DNA from: Bacteroidales bacterium
GTDB lineage: Bacteria > Bacteroidota > Bacteroidia > Bacteroidales > Marinilabiliaceae
DNA length: 64,000 nucleotides
Direction of reading: 5' to 3'
Assembly: GCA_024401295.1 (NCBI GenBank)
Contig: JAKSLG010000002.1
Span: 1-64,000 of the forward strand
The notes under the pieces: generated by a model
Databases searched by the model: none
Told to the model about the DNA's origin: nothing
The model's input: only the letters and a program-made list of their open reading frames with translations
Part shown: in pieces, positions 18,101 through 27,099 of the stretch
Layout: every line of letters starts with the position of its first letter
Position numbering within the stretch: the first letter of the stretch is position 1
Position numbers and translations under genes: made by a program

Positions 18101-18363
18101 TAGATGGCGAGGAGCATGATTATGTCACCGATTTTATTGCTGTCTGCGAGGCTCCGGATGGTCGTCTGGTACACCTTATTATAGAAATATCTGGTTTCAG
18201 CAACGACCGAACTGGCAACAAGGATGCTAAACGCTTCTATACGCAAAACTATTGGATTCCCGCTGTCAATAATCTGCAAAAATATGGACGTTGGGATTTT
18301 ATAGAGATAACTGACATCGATAACATCGAAGCATCATTAACAGAGAAAATAAGAGAATTATGA
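15196..18363 (+). CDS. res: type III-like restriction subunit (DEAD/DEAH helicase-nuclease), BPTD_3080-like
   Basis: 1055 residues. NPYEEP near the N-terminus, Walker A MATGTGKT (167-174), Walker B DEAH (317-320), LSATPYYLKG, and the motif VI region QVAGRALRR show an SF2 helicase core. The C-terminus carries a PD-(D/E)xK-like site: D979 in YVTDFIAV and E997 in LIIEISG, followed by QNYWIPAVNNLQKYGRWDF, which recalls the BPTD_3080 family. The usual Lys of ExK is Ser (S999). With Mod it would translocate on or cut unmethylated DNA. The stop overlaps the Mod start by 4 bp. Confidence 0.92.
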   Translation: MDDKAKSPILNNPYEEPLFHYGSVGGNLDYDTILEGRRPFSLDIRITPNNNPQSNIFDDSAFYNEDDNATFINSIRDEIKKWREAGYPNTTRVTRELLNYWFNNPERTFNLRLFFCQREAVETAVYLNEVADRDPNKGRYLLSLLNERQHSVSAAEENVLPRTAFKMATGTGKTVVMAMLILYNYINKKVNVQDTRFADHFLIVAPGITIRDRLGVLRIDESTKQNNQKNDYYHQRGLIPYNYERLFEGINSCITITNYHTFEPKVFNGKKASPMDGKLVYKDGEMVKQQDKEDFSVVISRVLGKQMKGKRLLVINDEAHHCYLPKPLSLKGKKDEETEEGERENENAMVWYEGLRQIKKLGYKLQHVYDLSATPYYLKGSGYTEYSLFPWVVSDFGLVDAIESGLVKIPFLPSYDNTHDLDEPKLRNIYKHIGSQLPRKGQKTIRKEKNEEGAETDVEIEPAPNLPALLNSALDQFIKDYEKYNEELGAMGEESMNLFSTPPVLIVVCNNTTVSKEVYKYIAGYRRDIDNDGNTINVAGHFDIFSNYTKDGLPVKKAPTLLIDSSQIEQAGAVVNEDFKTIFKDEIAKFKREYAILHGAGSADALTDSDILREVVNTVGKPDTLGSHIRCVVSVSMLTEGWDANTVTHVCGIRAFGSQLLCEQVAGRALRRRNYDLQAYDIRTGKDIDAKDIKRYKEENIIYKFPPEYARIIGVPFKTFKSGSPTPPQPPQSTTIVKALEERENMEIKFPNVRGYRIETIDGNITADFTDVPKFKMDFANEVAYKTFMQNAIESGEIKMENDPNEWRDAEIVYYLTQQLISQKYNDRENGRQFQKFLKLKKIVQYWYDNQIEVIGKPNEEAPLKRLVKLWDSSKVIANIYEGIKKGSVSADETNVTAILDYYNPIGSSRHVFGKTSKEVYPTQKSHVNYVVADTDSWEQICAKTLEQMPQVKHYVKNHFLGFKIPYVVDGEEHDYVTDFIAVCEAPDGRLVHLIIEISGFSNDRTGNKDAKRFYTQNYWIPAVNNLQKYGRWDFIEITDIDNIEASLTEKIREL

Positions 18364-20948
18364 ACGATATAAAGAACCCCGTGGATGCCATCAAGCATCC
18401 TAAAGACACACGTGTTGACATTCCAACCACAGAACACGCTGGAGAGGAGGCGTTTAATGTGGCAAAAGATAGTCACAAGGCTACATATAACACTTTCCGA
18501 CATGAGTTCACACGTGGACGTGATCCGGAGTTGTATTGGTTGGGAAAGTATGATAATGATGACGAGGACACTCAGTCGCCTGACATGAAAGTGGACATCC
18601 GTTCACTCTATGTGCATGAGGATGTGCAACCCGAGATGCTCATCAACAACCTCTATCACATAGAGGAGCAAAAGAGCGAGGTCGCTATATTGCAAGGTGA
18701 GTTGTTCTCCGTAACTGAACACAGCAATGCCATACAGGACGAACTGGAGAAAGTTGCCGACTACTACAAGCATTCATCCGAGTGGAAAAACCGATTGATA
18801 CAAGGTGATTCTCTTCTTGTCATGAACTCTCTGCTAAAACGTGAAGGTATGGCTGGCAAGGTGCAATGCATTTATATTGATCCTCCATACGGAATTAAGT
18901 ATGGAAGTAACTGGCAGATGAAGCTGAACAGTCGAGATGTAAAGGATAACGACCAAAGCCTTAGTGGAGAGCCAGAAATGATTAAGGCATTCCGCGATAC
19001 TTGGGAATTGGGCATTCATTCGTACTTATCTTACTTGCGTGACCGACTTGTAGTGGCTCGTGAATTGCTTACGCAAAGCGGTAGTGTTTTTGTGCAGATT
19101 AGTGATGAGAACGTGCATCTTGTGCGTAATCTGATGGATGAGGTATTAGGAAGCGAGAATTTCTTTGCTCTTATTACATTTAAGAAAACATCACCACTAG
19201 GTAGTACCGGTTTAGCTGGAGTATCTGACTACATCATATGGTATGCAAAAGATAAAGAAAATATTAAGTTTCGTCCTCTGTATGACAAAAAAATTATTGG
19301 AAAGGATTCGGCTTATCGACACATTGAGTTGAAAGATGGGACAAGACGTGCGATGACACCAGAAGAGGTTTTAAATCCGACATTAATCCCCAAAGGAGCA
19401 AGAATGTATAGCTTAGGAACATTATTCTCTGCTGGTTATACTCCATCATGTATGTACGATGTGGACTTTGAGGGAAAAGTTTATAAAAGTGATAAGAAGA
19501 GCTGGGTTACGAACAAGGAAGGAATGACCCGTCTTATTGAAAAAAAGAGGGTACAAGCTCAGAAAACAAACATCAGATTTGTAAGATTTATGGACGATTT
19601 CCCTTGTCAAGATATAAATAATCTATGGGATGATACATCCGGAGCTACAGATATTCAGTACGTTTGTCAAACATCAACAAAACCAATCCAGCGTTGCATT
19701 CTCATGACAACCGATCCGGGCGATCTTGTTCTTGATCCTACGTGTGGAAGTGGCACAACTGCATTCGTTGCTGAACAATGGGGACGTAGATGGATAACCA
19801 TGGATACAAGTCGTATTGCGTTGAATATTGCAAAGAAACGCCTTACAACGGCTATATATCCATACTATGAACTCTTTGACAAGGAGGGCAAGGATATTCG
19901 TCAAGGCTTTATGTACAAAAAGGTTCCTCATATTACGATCAAAACAATAGCACAAGACTTGACTCCTGACGAAGAAACCCTCTACGACCAGCCTCTTGAA
20001 GATAAGAGACGCATGCGTGTAGCAGGACCTTTCACCGTTGAGACCTTGCAAAGCTACAACATCAAGTCGCCCGAAGATATGGAGGAACGCACGGATGAAG
20101 TAGAGGAAAACCGTCTGTTCCAAGAACGCATCTTCTCGCACTTGATGACCTCGGGTATTCGTAACGGCCGCAAGGAAGAACAAGCAAGGTTCCGTGGAGT
20201 GGAGGCTTTGGCAAGTCCTTATCTACACGCAAAGGGATATTACACCGACGCCAACGGATTGGAGCGCACTGTCTATTTCCACATTGGTCCAAAGTTTGGT
20301 ACGGTTAGCAAGCAGGATGTGACAATGGCGCTTCAGGAGTTCCGTCCGAAAGCAATGAACGAGGGCGCTTCGTGGCTTGTCATACTTGGTTTCTCATTCG
20401 AAGATAACATCAACGATAAGGACTATAACCTCGGCACGTACACCGTGTCAAAGGTTCGTATGCATGATGACTTAATGCAAGATGGCCTTCTGAAGAAAGA
20501 TAAGGGAGCTGGTGCATTCATCACCATTGGCGAACCTGACATTGAACTGGTTAAGGACGATGACAAACACTGTCACGTTGAGATTCGAGGTCTTGACATC
20601 TACGATCCTATCAAGGATGATGTACAGGCTCGAAGCCTCGACCAGATTGCCTATTGGGAGATTGATGACCGTTATGATAGCAGCAAATTCGTCGTCCGCG
20701 GCATCCACTTCTGCGGTGGAGATAAGAAGGAATTTGATGCATGGAAGAAGGGACTTCAAGGTACCTCTTCATATAAGACCAAGAAGGATGCAGAACGAAC
20801 TCTCAAACTGATCTTCAACGACGAAGTATGGGATGAACTCTATACTTATCGCAGCGAACCACTTACATACGAACCTGGTCGCAAAGTTGCAGTTCGTGTA
20901 GTAAGTCAGTTTGGTGAGGAAAGTACGAAAGTATTAACAATGGAATAA
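18360..20948 (+). CDS. mod: site-specific DNA methyltransferase (type III Mod-like)
   Basis: 862 residues. The catalytic motif IV DPPY (174-177, IYIDPPYGIKYG) precedes the SAM-binding motif DPTCGSGTT (459-467), the beta-class order of type III Mod and related N6-adenine methylases. The ~280-residue stretch between them is the usual site of target recognition. A long C-terminal extension (after ~residue 500) is typical of the large Mod partners of BPTD_3080-type nucleases. It overlaps Res by 4 bp and is followed after 7 bp by the Z1-domain gene. Confidence 0.93.
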   Translation: MNDIKNPVDAIKHPKDTRVDIPTTEHAGEEAFNVAKDSHKATYNTFRHEFTRGRDPELYWLGKYDNDDEDTQSPDMKVDIRSLYVHEDVQPEMLINNLYHIEEQKSEVAILQGELFSVTEHSNAIQDELEKVADYYKHSSEWKNRLIQGDSLLVMNSLLKREGMAGKVQCIYIDPPYGIKYGSNWQMKLNSRDVKDNDQSLSGEPEMIKAFRDTWELGIHSYLSYLRDRLVVARELLTQSGSVFVQISDENVHLVRNLMDEVLGSENFFALITFKKTSPLGSTGLAGVSDYIIWYAKDKENIKFRPLYDKKIIGKDSAYRHIELKDGTRRAMTPEEVLNPTLIPKGARMYSLGTLFSAGYTPSCMYDVDFEGKVYKSDKKSWVTNKEGMTRLIEKKRVQAQKTNIRFVRFMDDFPCQDINNLWDDTSGATDIQYVCQTSTKPIQRCILMTTDPGDLVLDPTCGSGTTAFVAEQWGRRWITMDTSRIALNIAKKRLTTAIYPYYELFDKEGKDIRQGFMYKKVPHITIKTIAQDLTPDEETLYDQPLEDKRRMRVAGPFTVETLQSYNIKSPEDMEERTDEVEENRLFQERIFSHLMTSGIRNGRKEEQARFRGVEALASPYLHAKGYYTDANGLERTVYFHIGPKFGTVSKQDVTMALQEFRPKAMNEGASWLVILGFSFEDNINDKDYNLGTYTVSKVRMHDDLMQDGLLKKDKGAGAFITIGEPDIELVKDDDKHCHVEIRGLDIYDPIKDDVQARSLDQIAYWEIDDRYDSSKFVVRGIHFCGGDKKEFDAWKKGLQGTSSYKTKKDAERTLKLIFNDEVWDELYTYRSEPLTYEPGRKVAVRVVSQFGEESTKVLTME

Positions 20949-20955
20949 TTAATAT

Positions 20956-23952
20956 ATGGCTACAAAAGAAGAACAGATATCCTTTATAAAGGAGACCATT
21001 TCGAATTTTGAAAAAATGGGAATGGATGCATCGCAACTCCGTCAGCAACTTGCTGAGCTTGAGAGCGCTGACAATGAATACTATTTGTACAACACATTGC
21101 GAGCATTGTCGGAGGCAAAGTACAAGCCGACTCAAGAGTTTACGGAGAAAATGAAGAACTGTGTAGAGAATACAGTTGACGCATTGCTCCAGGACTGTGA
21201 AAATGCTACGTGGCCAGTTCTACTGCTGGGTAAGATACAATGCGGCAAGACCAACACCTTTGAGCAGATTATTGCATTGGCGTTTGACCGAGGCATTGAT
21301 GTCTGTATCGTAATGACGAAGGGAACAAAAACACTTGCCACTCAGACTCAACAGAGATTTGATGAAGATTATGCATGTTTCAAGGATAGGCAGATAATTG
21401 GTCAGAAAGGAGTAGTGAAGACATTTGACGTCCTCGATAACTTCAAAAAGAACGGCCTGCAAGAATCGATATGCAACAAGGCGAAAATCGTCATTGTCTG
21501 CAAGAAAGAAAAGACCAATCTTGACCATCTTAAGTCTCTCTTTACAACAAAATCGCCATACCTAAAAAAGAAGAAAGTGCTTGTAGTCGATGATGAGGCA
21601 GACTTTGCCAGCTGCAACTTCCGTTCGGTGCGAGGCGTGAAATCAATGGCGAAGATAACCAAACAAATATCAGAATTCCTTCAGATACCAACATATTGTC
21701 GTTTCCTGCAGGTAACAGCGACTCCATATGCTCTTTACTTGCAGCCAGACGGATATATAACGCTTGACAACGATAGCAATATAAGTCCGAAATTCAAGCC
21801 TCGACACACTGAACTCGTGCCAGTACATAGTAAATACATAGGTGGAGAGCAATATTTTGTGGAGTCGGAGAATCCAGAATCGATGTATTCACATCTGTTT
21901 GTCCCAGTCGAGCCTAAGTGTATAGAGGTAATGGGTAAGCGCAATGCCCGCTATACAAATAATGGCATTGCATCGATGAACATCCAGGGTCTGACACGAT
22001 CTATCATTTGCTACTTTATGGCAGCCGCCATACGTTCTATTCAGGAAGAAAAGAAAGGTAAAGAGTGCTATACAAGTTGTCTTATACATCTCGACACAGG
22101 CAAAAACGCTCACGAATGGCAAGATGACCTTATAGACAGAGTGATAAATGATATTCGGACGTGGATATTGTCAAAAACAACAGGCCAAGAAGTTGTAGAC
22201 TTACGCCTAGCGGACATGATGGTTCAGACTTACAACGACTTTGCAGAATCGAATAAGAAAGGTTGTGTCGAAGGATTGATTGACGTAAAAATGCCTTCGA
22301 TTGACGCGATAAAGGAAAGGATGAGCCGAATATTCAGCACCAACGACTATAGAGTACAGATTGTCAATTCTGACAATGATGTGGCATCGTGTCTGAACGA
22401 AAAAGGTCAACTTGAACTTACTGCCACCGCCAATATCTTTATTGGAGGTTCTATTCTCGATCGAGGCATCACAATCGACAACATGCTTTGTTTCTTCTAT
22501 GGACGTGACCCCAAAAACTTCCAAATGGATACCGTTCTGCAGCATGCTCGCATGTATGGATCTCGCAGCAAGGAAGATATGGCCGTTATGCGATTCCACA
22601 CGACACGATTTATCTATGATATTCTCAAAAAGATTAATGAGATAGACGAAGAGCTTCGTTTACAGCTAATGCAGATGAAGCATGACGATGACGAACAAGG
22701 AAACTTCAAGCCGGAGTTTATAGGCTACGACTCTCACATAAAGCCATGTGCTTCGCAAAAGATAAAACTTACAAATGTAGCCCTCATCAAGCCACATAAG
22801 CGAATCTTGCCTATTGGATTCCAGACAGGGCCAAAGACATCTATTAGCAAAACGATTGCTACTATTGATGACATGATTAAGAATTACAATGGTTTTGTCA
22901 AAGACAGTTTCTTTGACATGGATGTCGATACTGCCAAGAATATCATCCGCAAGATTCGATCCACCTACATTTACGAGGACACAAAAGTCTGTACATACAA
23001 TGTTGGGATGGAGTGGGATGAAAATGAAATGCTTGCTGCTATAGATTATTCAATACAGGGCGACACGAAGGAAAAGAAAGTCATCGTTCACTATGTCGAC
23101 AACCGTAATATGGGTCGAATTCGAGAGAATGGCAATTACATTGACGCTCCAGATGACGGCCGCACAGACACTGCTCCATCGCGTCAAGTAGCTTCAGACT
23201 ACCCGGTACTGATGCTGATACGACAGAATGGAAAAGATGGAGAAACAGGATGGCGAGACACACCATTTTACTGGCCTGTGTTGATTGTGCCAGAAAGGAT
23301 TGGAAAATCGATGTACGCTCTTAACGGGTTAGCAAAGGAGAGTAATAAGGAAATTGTTGACGAGAAAGACCTGGGGATAGAAGAAGACGCTTTCAATGAC
23401 GGCAATCGCGTCTTGCGACTGACAATGGCAGGTGATCCTTTCTGGAATATCATGTTTGGCCTTCAGACCGTCGAGAGTCGACTAATGAGTGTCAACACAG
23501 CATCCAAATATCTCGAGCAAGAGCCGCATTCCCCTTTGCAGTATAAGGTGAGAACTGACGTGAAGATAGATACAAAGAAATTGTCTAACGTGGAATCGTA
23601 TAATGATGGAGTATTCCCGTTTGTACCTAAAAAATTCAAGTATCTGCTTTTCCGCAACGCACGTGATTTGAGCGGAAGTCTCCTCCTTGTAAAACTCAAA
23701 GAAGATATGTGTACGATAGATTGCATGCGCAAGACTGACAATGATGTTTTGGTAGACAACTACAATCAAGAATCTACATATTGTAAGGAATCGCTCTGCG
23801 ATTGGACGATATATTACAATATAGAGTGTGTTGTCAGTTTCAAACTAAACAAGCGAGACACACAATTCTATAGTGAATACAAGTCCGAATTGCTTGAAAG
23901 AGAAGAAATAACCGAAGAAGGAGTCAAGGCACTTGACAAGAAAAAGAAATAA
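20956..23952 (+). CDS. Z1-domain SF2-like ATPase in the R-M operon
   Basis: 998 residues. Walker A-like GKIQCGKT (92-99), a Walker B/motif II DDEAD (212-216), TATPYA (254-259) and a motif VI-like segment QHARMYGSRS around residue 528 show an active helicase-type ATPase. The central region matches the Z1 domain (RGITIDNMLCFFYGRDP). Z1 proteins occur in several defence clusters, including the MutL-Z1-AIPR (MZA) type. Here one lies 7 bp behind Mod, so it is very likely a third component or regulator of the R-M system. Confidence 0.85.
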   Translation: MATKEEQISFIKETISNFEKMGMDASQLRQQLAELESADNEYYLYNTLRALSEAKYKPTQEFTEKMKNCVENTVDALLQDCENATWPVLLLGKIQCGKTNTFEQIIALAFDRGIDVCIVMTKGTKTLATQTQQRFDEDYACFKDRQIIGQKGVVKTFDVLDNFKKNGLQESICNKAKIVIVCKKEKTNLDHLKSLFTTKSPYLKKKKVLVVDDEADFASCNFRSVRGVKSMAKITKQISEFLQIPTYCRFLQVTATPYALYLQPDGYITLDNDSNISPKFKPRHTELVPVHSKYIGGEQYFVESENPESMYSHLFVPVEPKCIEVMGKRNARYTNNGIASMNIQGLTRSIICYFMAAAIRSIQEEKKGKECYTSCLIHLDTGKNAHEWQDDLIDRVINDIRTWILSKTTGQEVVDLRLADMMVQTYNDFAESNKKGCVEGLIDVKMPSIDAIKERMSRIFSTNDYRVQIVNSDNDVASCLNEKGQLELTATANIFIGGSILDRGITIDNMLCFFYGRDPKNFQMDTVLQHARMYGSRSKEDMAVMRFHTTRFIYDILKKINEIDEELRLQLMQMKHDDDEQGNFKPEFIGYDSHIKPCASQKIKLTNVALIKPHKRILPIGFQTGPKTSISKTIATIDDMIKNYNGFVKDSFFDMDVDTAKNIIRKIRSTYIYEDTKVCTYNVGMEWDENEMLAAIDYSIQGDTKEKKVIVHYVDNRNMGRIRENGNYIDAPDDGRTDTAPSRQVASDYPVLMLIRQNGKDGETGWRDTPFYWPVLIVPERIGKSMYALNGLAKESNKEIVDEKDLGIEEDAFNDGNRVLRLTMAGDPFWNIMFGLQTVESRLMSVNTASKYLEQEPHSPLQYKVRTDVKIDTKKLSNVESYNDGVFPFVPKKFKYLLFRNARDLSGSLLLVKLKEDMCTIDCMRKTDNDVLVDNYNQESTYCKESLCDWTIYYNIECVVSFKLNKRDTQFYSEYKSELLEREEITEEGVKALDKKKK

Positions 23953-23981
23953 TCAACATTTATTACGAAGCAGACACGGCT

Positions 23982-24413
23982 ATGATAATATATACCCGCA
24001 TACATTTTAACGCTAATCACAGCGAGTATCCTTGCCATGTTCTAGAAATGAATGATGAGCAGTGGAGAGAATTCCTGTTTGAGCCGCATTCCTTCAGGAA
24101 GTTGATAGTAGCCAAGATACTTGGCCTTGATGTGCTGACAATAAAAGAGGTGTTTTTTGTCCCTATTTCTAGTGAACATGAAAAAGAGGAAATAGACCAA
24201 GCATCTGCTACCACTGATAGGAAAGTGGCTATTCGCATGCGATATCGAATGCCTGTGACGCCATCTTTTAACATCGTTGACATGGATGATGAAACATGGT
24301 TTAAGTTCATAGCTCTCAAAGAGGACGAAAAGATTGATTATGTCTTAAAGTTACTTCACAAAGAACATCTCGAGCTTAAGGTGAAAGAAATATTCTTCGC
24401 GCCTCTAAACTGA
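23982..24413 (+). CDS. small protein with internal duplication, last gene of Res-Mod-Z1 operon
   Basis: 143 residues, not recognised. The two halves resemble each other: residues ~19-60 (VLEMNDEQWREF...IKEVFFVPIS) and ~96-143 (IVDMDDETWFKF...VKEIFFAPLN) share an acidic start, a W-x-x-F motif and an (I/V)KE(I/V)FF(V/A)P end. No signal peptide or catalytic motif. It begins 29 bp after the Z1 stop and precedes the operon terminator, which suggests a partner, inhibitor or adaptor of the system. Confidence 0.7.
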   Translation: MIIYTRIHFNANHSEYPCHVLEMNDEQWREFLFEPHSFRKLIVAKILGLDVLTIKEVFFVPISSEHEKEEIDQASATTDRKVAIRMRYRMPVTPSFNIVDMDDETWFKFIALKEDEKIDYVLKLLHKEHLELKVKEIFFAPLN

Positions 24414-24420
24414 CAAACAA

Positions 24421-24460
24421 CAACTCGGATCTGCCATAAGCCGCAGGTCCGAGTTGTTTT
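24421..24460 (+). terminator. terminator of the Res-Mod-Z1 operon
   Basis: A 14-bp stem (24421-24434 with 24443-24456, one G-U pair) and 8-nt loop run into TTTT. Confidence 0.92.
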
Positions 24461-24511
24461 CATATCTGCTTAGCTCACTCCGAACATCGATGGATGGACA
24501 TCGTTTTGGAC

Positions 24512-24597
24512 GAAAATCCGCAGTGACACTTCAGATTTTCATTGAAATTCCGCAGTAGTACTTCAGATTTTCAATGAAAATCCGCAGTAGAAATTAG
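24512..24597. repeat. 32-bp tandem hairpin repeats, 2.7 copies
   Basis: Units start at 24512, 24544 and 24576 (last one partial). Each full unit begins GAAAATCCGCAGT (GAAATTCCGCAGT in the second) and ends CTTCAGATTTTC, so its ends are complementary and each can fold into a hairpin. They end 11 bp before the -7 box of the ATPase gene. Confidence 0.75.
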
Positions 24598-24607
24598 AAA
24601 AAGTATG

Positions 24608-24615
24608 TATATTTG
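24608..24615 (+). promoter_or_regulatory. -7 box of the DUF4143 ATPase gene
   Basis: TATATTTG, exact TAnnTTTG match. Its position makes the ATG at 24628 (or 24637) the likely start rather than the one at 24613, which lies inside the box. Confidence 0.55.
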
Positions 24616-24627
24616 CGTTGTTTAAAA

Positions 24628-25770
24628 ATGCATACTATGATAATACGTAAGCTGCAAATAATTGAAGATGAAAGTGTTTTCCTGTTTGGTGCACGTCAGA
24701 CAGGAAAGACCACATTGCTGATGCAGCAGTTTCCCGACGCAATTTACTACGATTTGCTGGATACGGACTTGCTGAATCGACTGAGACAGCGTCCTTCCAT
24801 CCTTCGCGAGATGCTCGACAAGAGACCCGAGGGTACGCTTATTATTATTGACGAGATACAGCAAGTGCCAGAATTGCTCAATGAGATTCATCTGTTGATG
24901 AACCGCTATGGCTTCCGTTTTATCTTGTGCGGATCGAGTGCGAGAAAACTTCGTCGTCAGGGAGTAAACACTCTTGGCGGAAGAGCTGTGCCTCAGTATC
25001 TCTATCCATTTGTCAGCTCAGAGATACCTGATTTCGATATTGACATTGCCGTTAATAATGGCATGATGCCAAGGTTTTATCTATCCAAAAACCCTCAGAA
25101 TATGCTAAAGGCGTATGTGTCGGTCTATTTAAAAGAAGAGATACAAGCCGAGTCTTTAGTCAGGAACCTGAAAAACTTCTCAAGGTTTCTGGAGGTGGCG
25201 GCAATTACTGACGGCGAGATGGTTAATTATCAGAATATTGCACAAGATTGCGGCGTTAGTGCTAATACAATAAAAGAGTATTTCCAGATATTGGAAGACA
25301 CCCTGCTTGGGTTCTATATTCCTGCATACACTAAAACCATTAAGCGAAAAATTGTGCAATCGCCCAAATTCTACCTTTTCGACGTTGGAGTTACCAATTA
25401 CCTTTTGGGGCGTAAGGATTTGAAACGTGGCAGCGTGGAATATGGCCATGCCTTTGAGCATTTTATAGTTCAGGAATTAGTGGCTTATATAAGTTATTCC
25501 GACAATAGCAACAGGATTTCTTATTGGCGCACTTATACGCAGATAGAGGTTGATGTGATACTTGGCGACGCAAAGGTTGCAATTGAGATCAAGTCTGCTG
25601 ATGAGATTATGAACAAGCATCTGAAAGGCCTTAAAGCATTCCGTGAGGAATATCCAGAGACAAGGCTTATGGTCGTTTCGCTCGACAAACTCACGCGCAC
25701 CTCCGATGGTATCGAGATTATGTATGTATATGATTTCTTGAGAATGCTCTGGAAGGGTGAAATCATCTGA
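24628..25770 (+). CDS. AAA ATPase with DUF4143 domain
   Basis: About 380 residues. The N-terminal AAA part has Walker A GARQTGKTT, Walker B IIIDEIQ and sensor ILCGSSARKL. The C-terminal DUF4143 part has a winged-helix-like segment (VSANTIKEYFQILEDTLLGF) and a PD-(D/E)xK-like core (IEVDVILGDAKVAIEIKSA). The family is widespread and strain-variable in gut bacteria; its role is unclear. The 32-bp hairpin repeats and a -7 box precede it. Start chosen downstream of the promoter box; 24637 is also possible. Confidence 0.9.
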   Translation: MHTMIIRKLQIIEDESVFLFGARQTGKTTLLMQQFPDAIYYDLLDTDLLNRLRQRPSILREMLDKRPEGTLIIIDEIQQVPELLNEIHLLMNRYGFRFILCGSSARKLRRQGVNTLGGRAVPQYLYPFVSSEIPDFDIDIAVNNGMMPRFYLSKNPQNMLKAYVSVYLKEEIQAESLVRNLKNFSRFLEVAAITDGEMVNYQNIAQDCGVSANTIKEYFQILEDTLLGFYIPAYTKTIKRKIVQSPKFYLFDVGVTNYLLGRKDLKRGSVEYGHAFEHFIVQELVAYISYSDNSNRISYWRTYTQIEVDVILGDAKVAIEIKSADEIMNKHLKGLKAFREEYPETRLMVVSLDKLTRTSDGIEIMYVYDFLRMLWKGEII

Positions 25771-25964
25771 CGTCGTTCCTCCAAATCATCAGCATGAATT
25801 GGAGTGCATGATGTAAACCTTCGTTTCTATCGGCAGGTGGAGGAATCGCAAGAAAAAGGCAAGAGGGAATCTGTTAGGCACGTTTTTTGATATGATGGGG
25901 AGTGGTGAGCGGACGGCGAGTGCAAAAAAAACGCAGAGTTCATCATTTTACGAAATAAATAGTC

Positions 25965-25972
25965 TAATTTTG
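25965..25972 (+). promoter_or_regulatory. -7 box of the DUF1573 operon
   Basis: TAATTTTG, 37 bp before the start codon. No good -33 box is seen. The rest of the 240-bp gap carries no other signal I can support. Confidence 0.5.
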
Positions 25973-26009
25973 CAAGACTATATAGTTACAACAACAAAAT
26001 CATATCGAT

Positions 26010-27098
26010 ATGAAAAAGATTTTCGCATCAGCAGTTGCCATGCTCATAAGCGTCGTTGCAATGGCGCAGAAAGCAGACATCAAGTTTGACACTGACTTTC
26101 ACGACTTTGGCGAGATACAGGAAGCCGATGGCCCTGTGACATACGAATTCACATACACCAATGCCGGTGCTACCCCACTCGTCTTGCACAACGTGCAGGC
26201 ATCGTGCGGCTGTACTACACCAGAATGGACCCGCACACCGATACAGCCAAAGGGCAAGGGTTCGATCAAGGTTACATTCAACCCAGCAAACAGACCAGGC
26301 AGCTTCAACAAGACTATCACAGTTCAGTCGAATGCAAGCTCACCTGTCAAGACTCTCCGCATCAGCGGCAACGTGCTCCAGAAGCCAAAGACAATGGAGG
26401 ACGAATATCCAATCGTCATGGATGGTCTCAGACTGACAGACAGCCACCTGGCGATCACCAAGATTGCTCCAAACGAGACAAAGATTGCAGAGATCAAGGC
26501 ATGGAACAACAGCAGCAGTGACCTCACTCCAGCGTTCCTCAACGTGCCATCGCATATCCAGATTGCTTCAATTCCAGCAACAATCAAGGCAGGCGAGACA
26601 GCAACAATACAGGTTGTTTTCGACGCTACCAAGAAGAATGACTGGGGCTTCACAAACGATCAGGTTTACGTGATCTTCAACGACGTGAAGAACTACAAGA
26701 ACCGCCTTACAGTGACGGCAACGATTGCAGAGGATTTCTCGAAGCTCTCAAGCGAGGAGCTTGCGAATGCGCCAGTCATCAGCTTCGACAGCAAGGACTT
26801 CGACTTCGGCACAGTTGCACAGGGCGAGAAGGTTGAACACGACTACATCGTTACAAACAACGGCAAGGAGAACCTTATCATACGCAAGGTTAAGGCATCA
26901 TGCGGCTGCACAGCCGTGAGCCCAGCAAAGACAATCCTTGCAAAGGGCGAGAGCACGACAATTCACGCAACATTCGACTCGAGAGGCAAGAGCGGCCGTC
27001 AGCAGAAGACCATCACAATCATCTCGAACGACCCAAAGCAGTCAAACATGATTCTGCGCATCTCTGGTTCGGTCAGCGTTGCGAACAACACGAAATAG
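26010..27098 (+). CDS. secreted protein with two DUF1573 domains
   Basis: 362 residues. A cleavable signal peptide (MKKIFASAVAMLISVVAMAQ) is followed by two DUF1573 repeats, about residues 22-115 and 245-358. Each has an FDFG/FHDFGEI entry, a CGC motif (ASCGCTTPEW, ASCGCTAVSP) and an IxSNDPxxP-like strand pair. DUF1573 is an immunoglobulin-like fold common in Bacteroidota envelopes. It is followed immediately by a thioredoxin-like lipoprotein, so a link to thiol chemistry at the CGC sites is a reasonable guess, not shown. Confidence 0.9.
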   Translation: MKKIFASAVAMLISVVAMAQKADIKFDTDFHDFGEIQEADGPVTYEFTYTNAGATPLVLHNVQASCGCTTPEWTRTPIQPKGKGSIKVTFNPANRPGSFNKTITVQSNASSPVKTLRISGNVLQKPKTMEDEYPIVMDGLRLTDSHLAITKIAPNETKIAEIKAWNNSSSDLTPAFLNVPSHIQIASIPATIKAGETATIQVVFDATKKNDWGFTNDQVYVIFNDVKNYKNRLTVTATIAEDFSKLSSEELANAPVISFDSKDFDFGTVAQGEKVEHDYIVTNNGKENLIIRKVKASCGCTAVSPAKTILAKGESTTIHATFDSRGKSGRQQKTITIISNDPKQSNMILRISGSVSVANNTK

Positions 27099-27099
27099 C

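Noticed and set aside
24512..24597. CRISPR array
   Set aside because: The units are contiguous with no unique spacers, and no cas gene is present.
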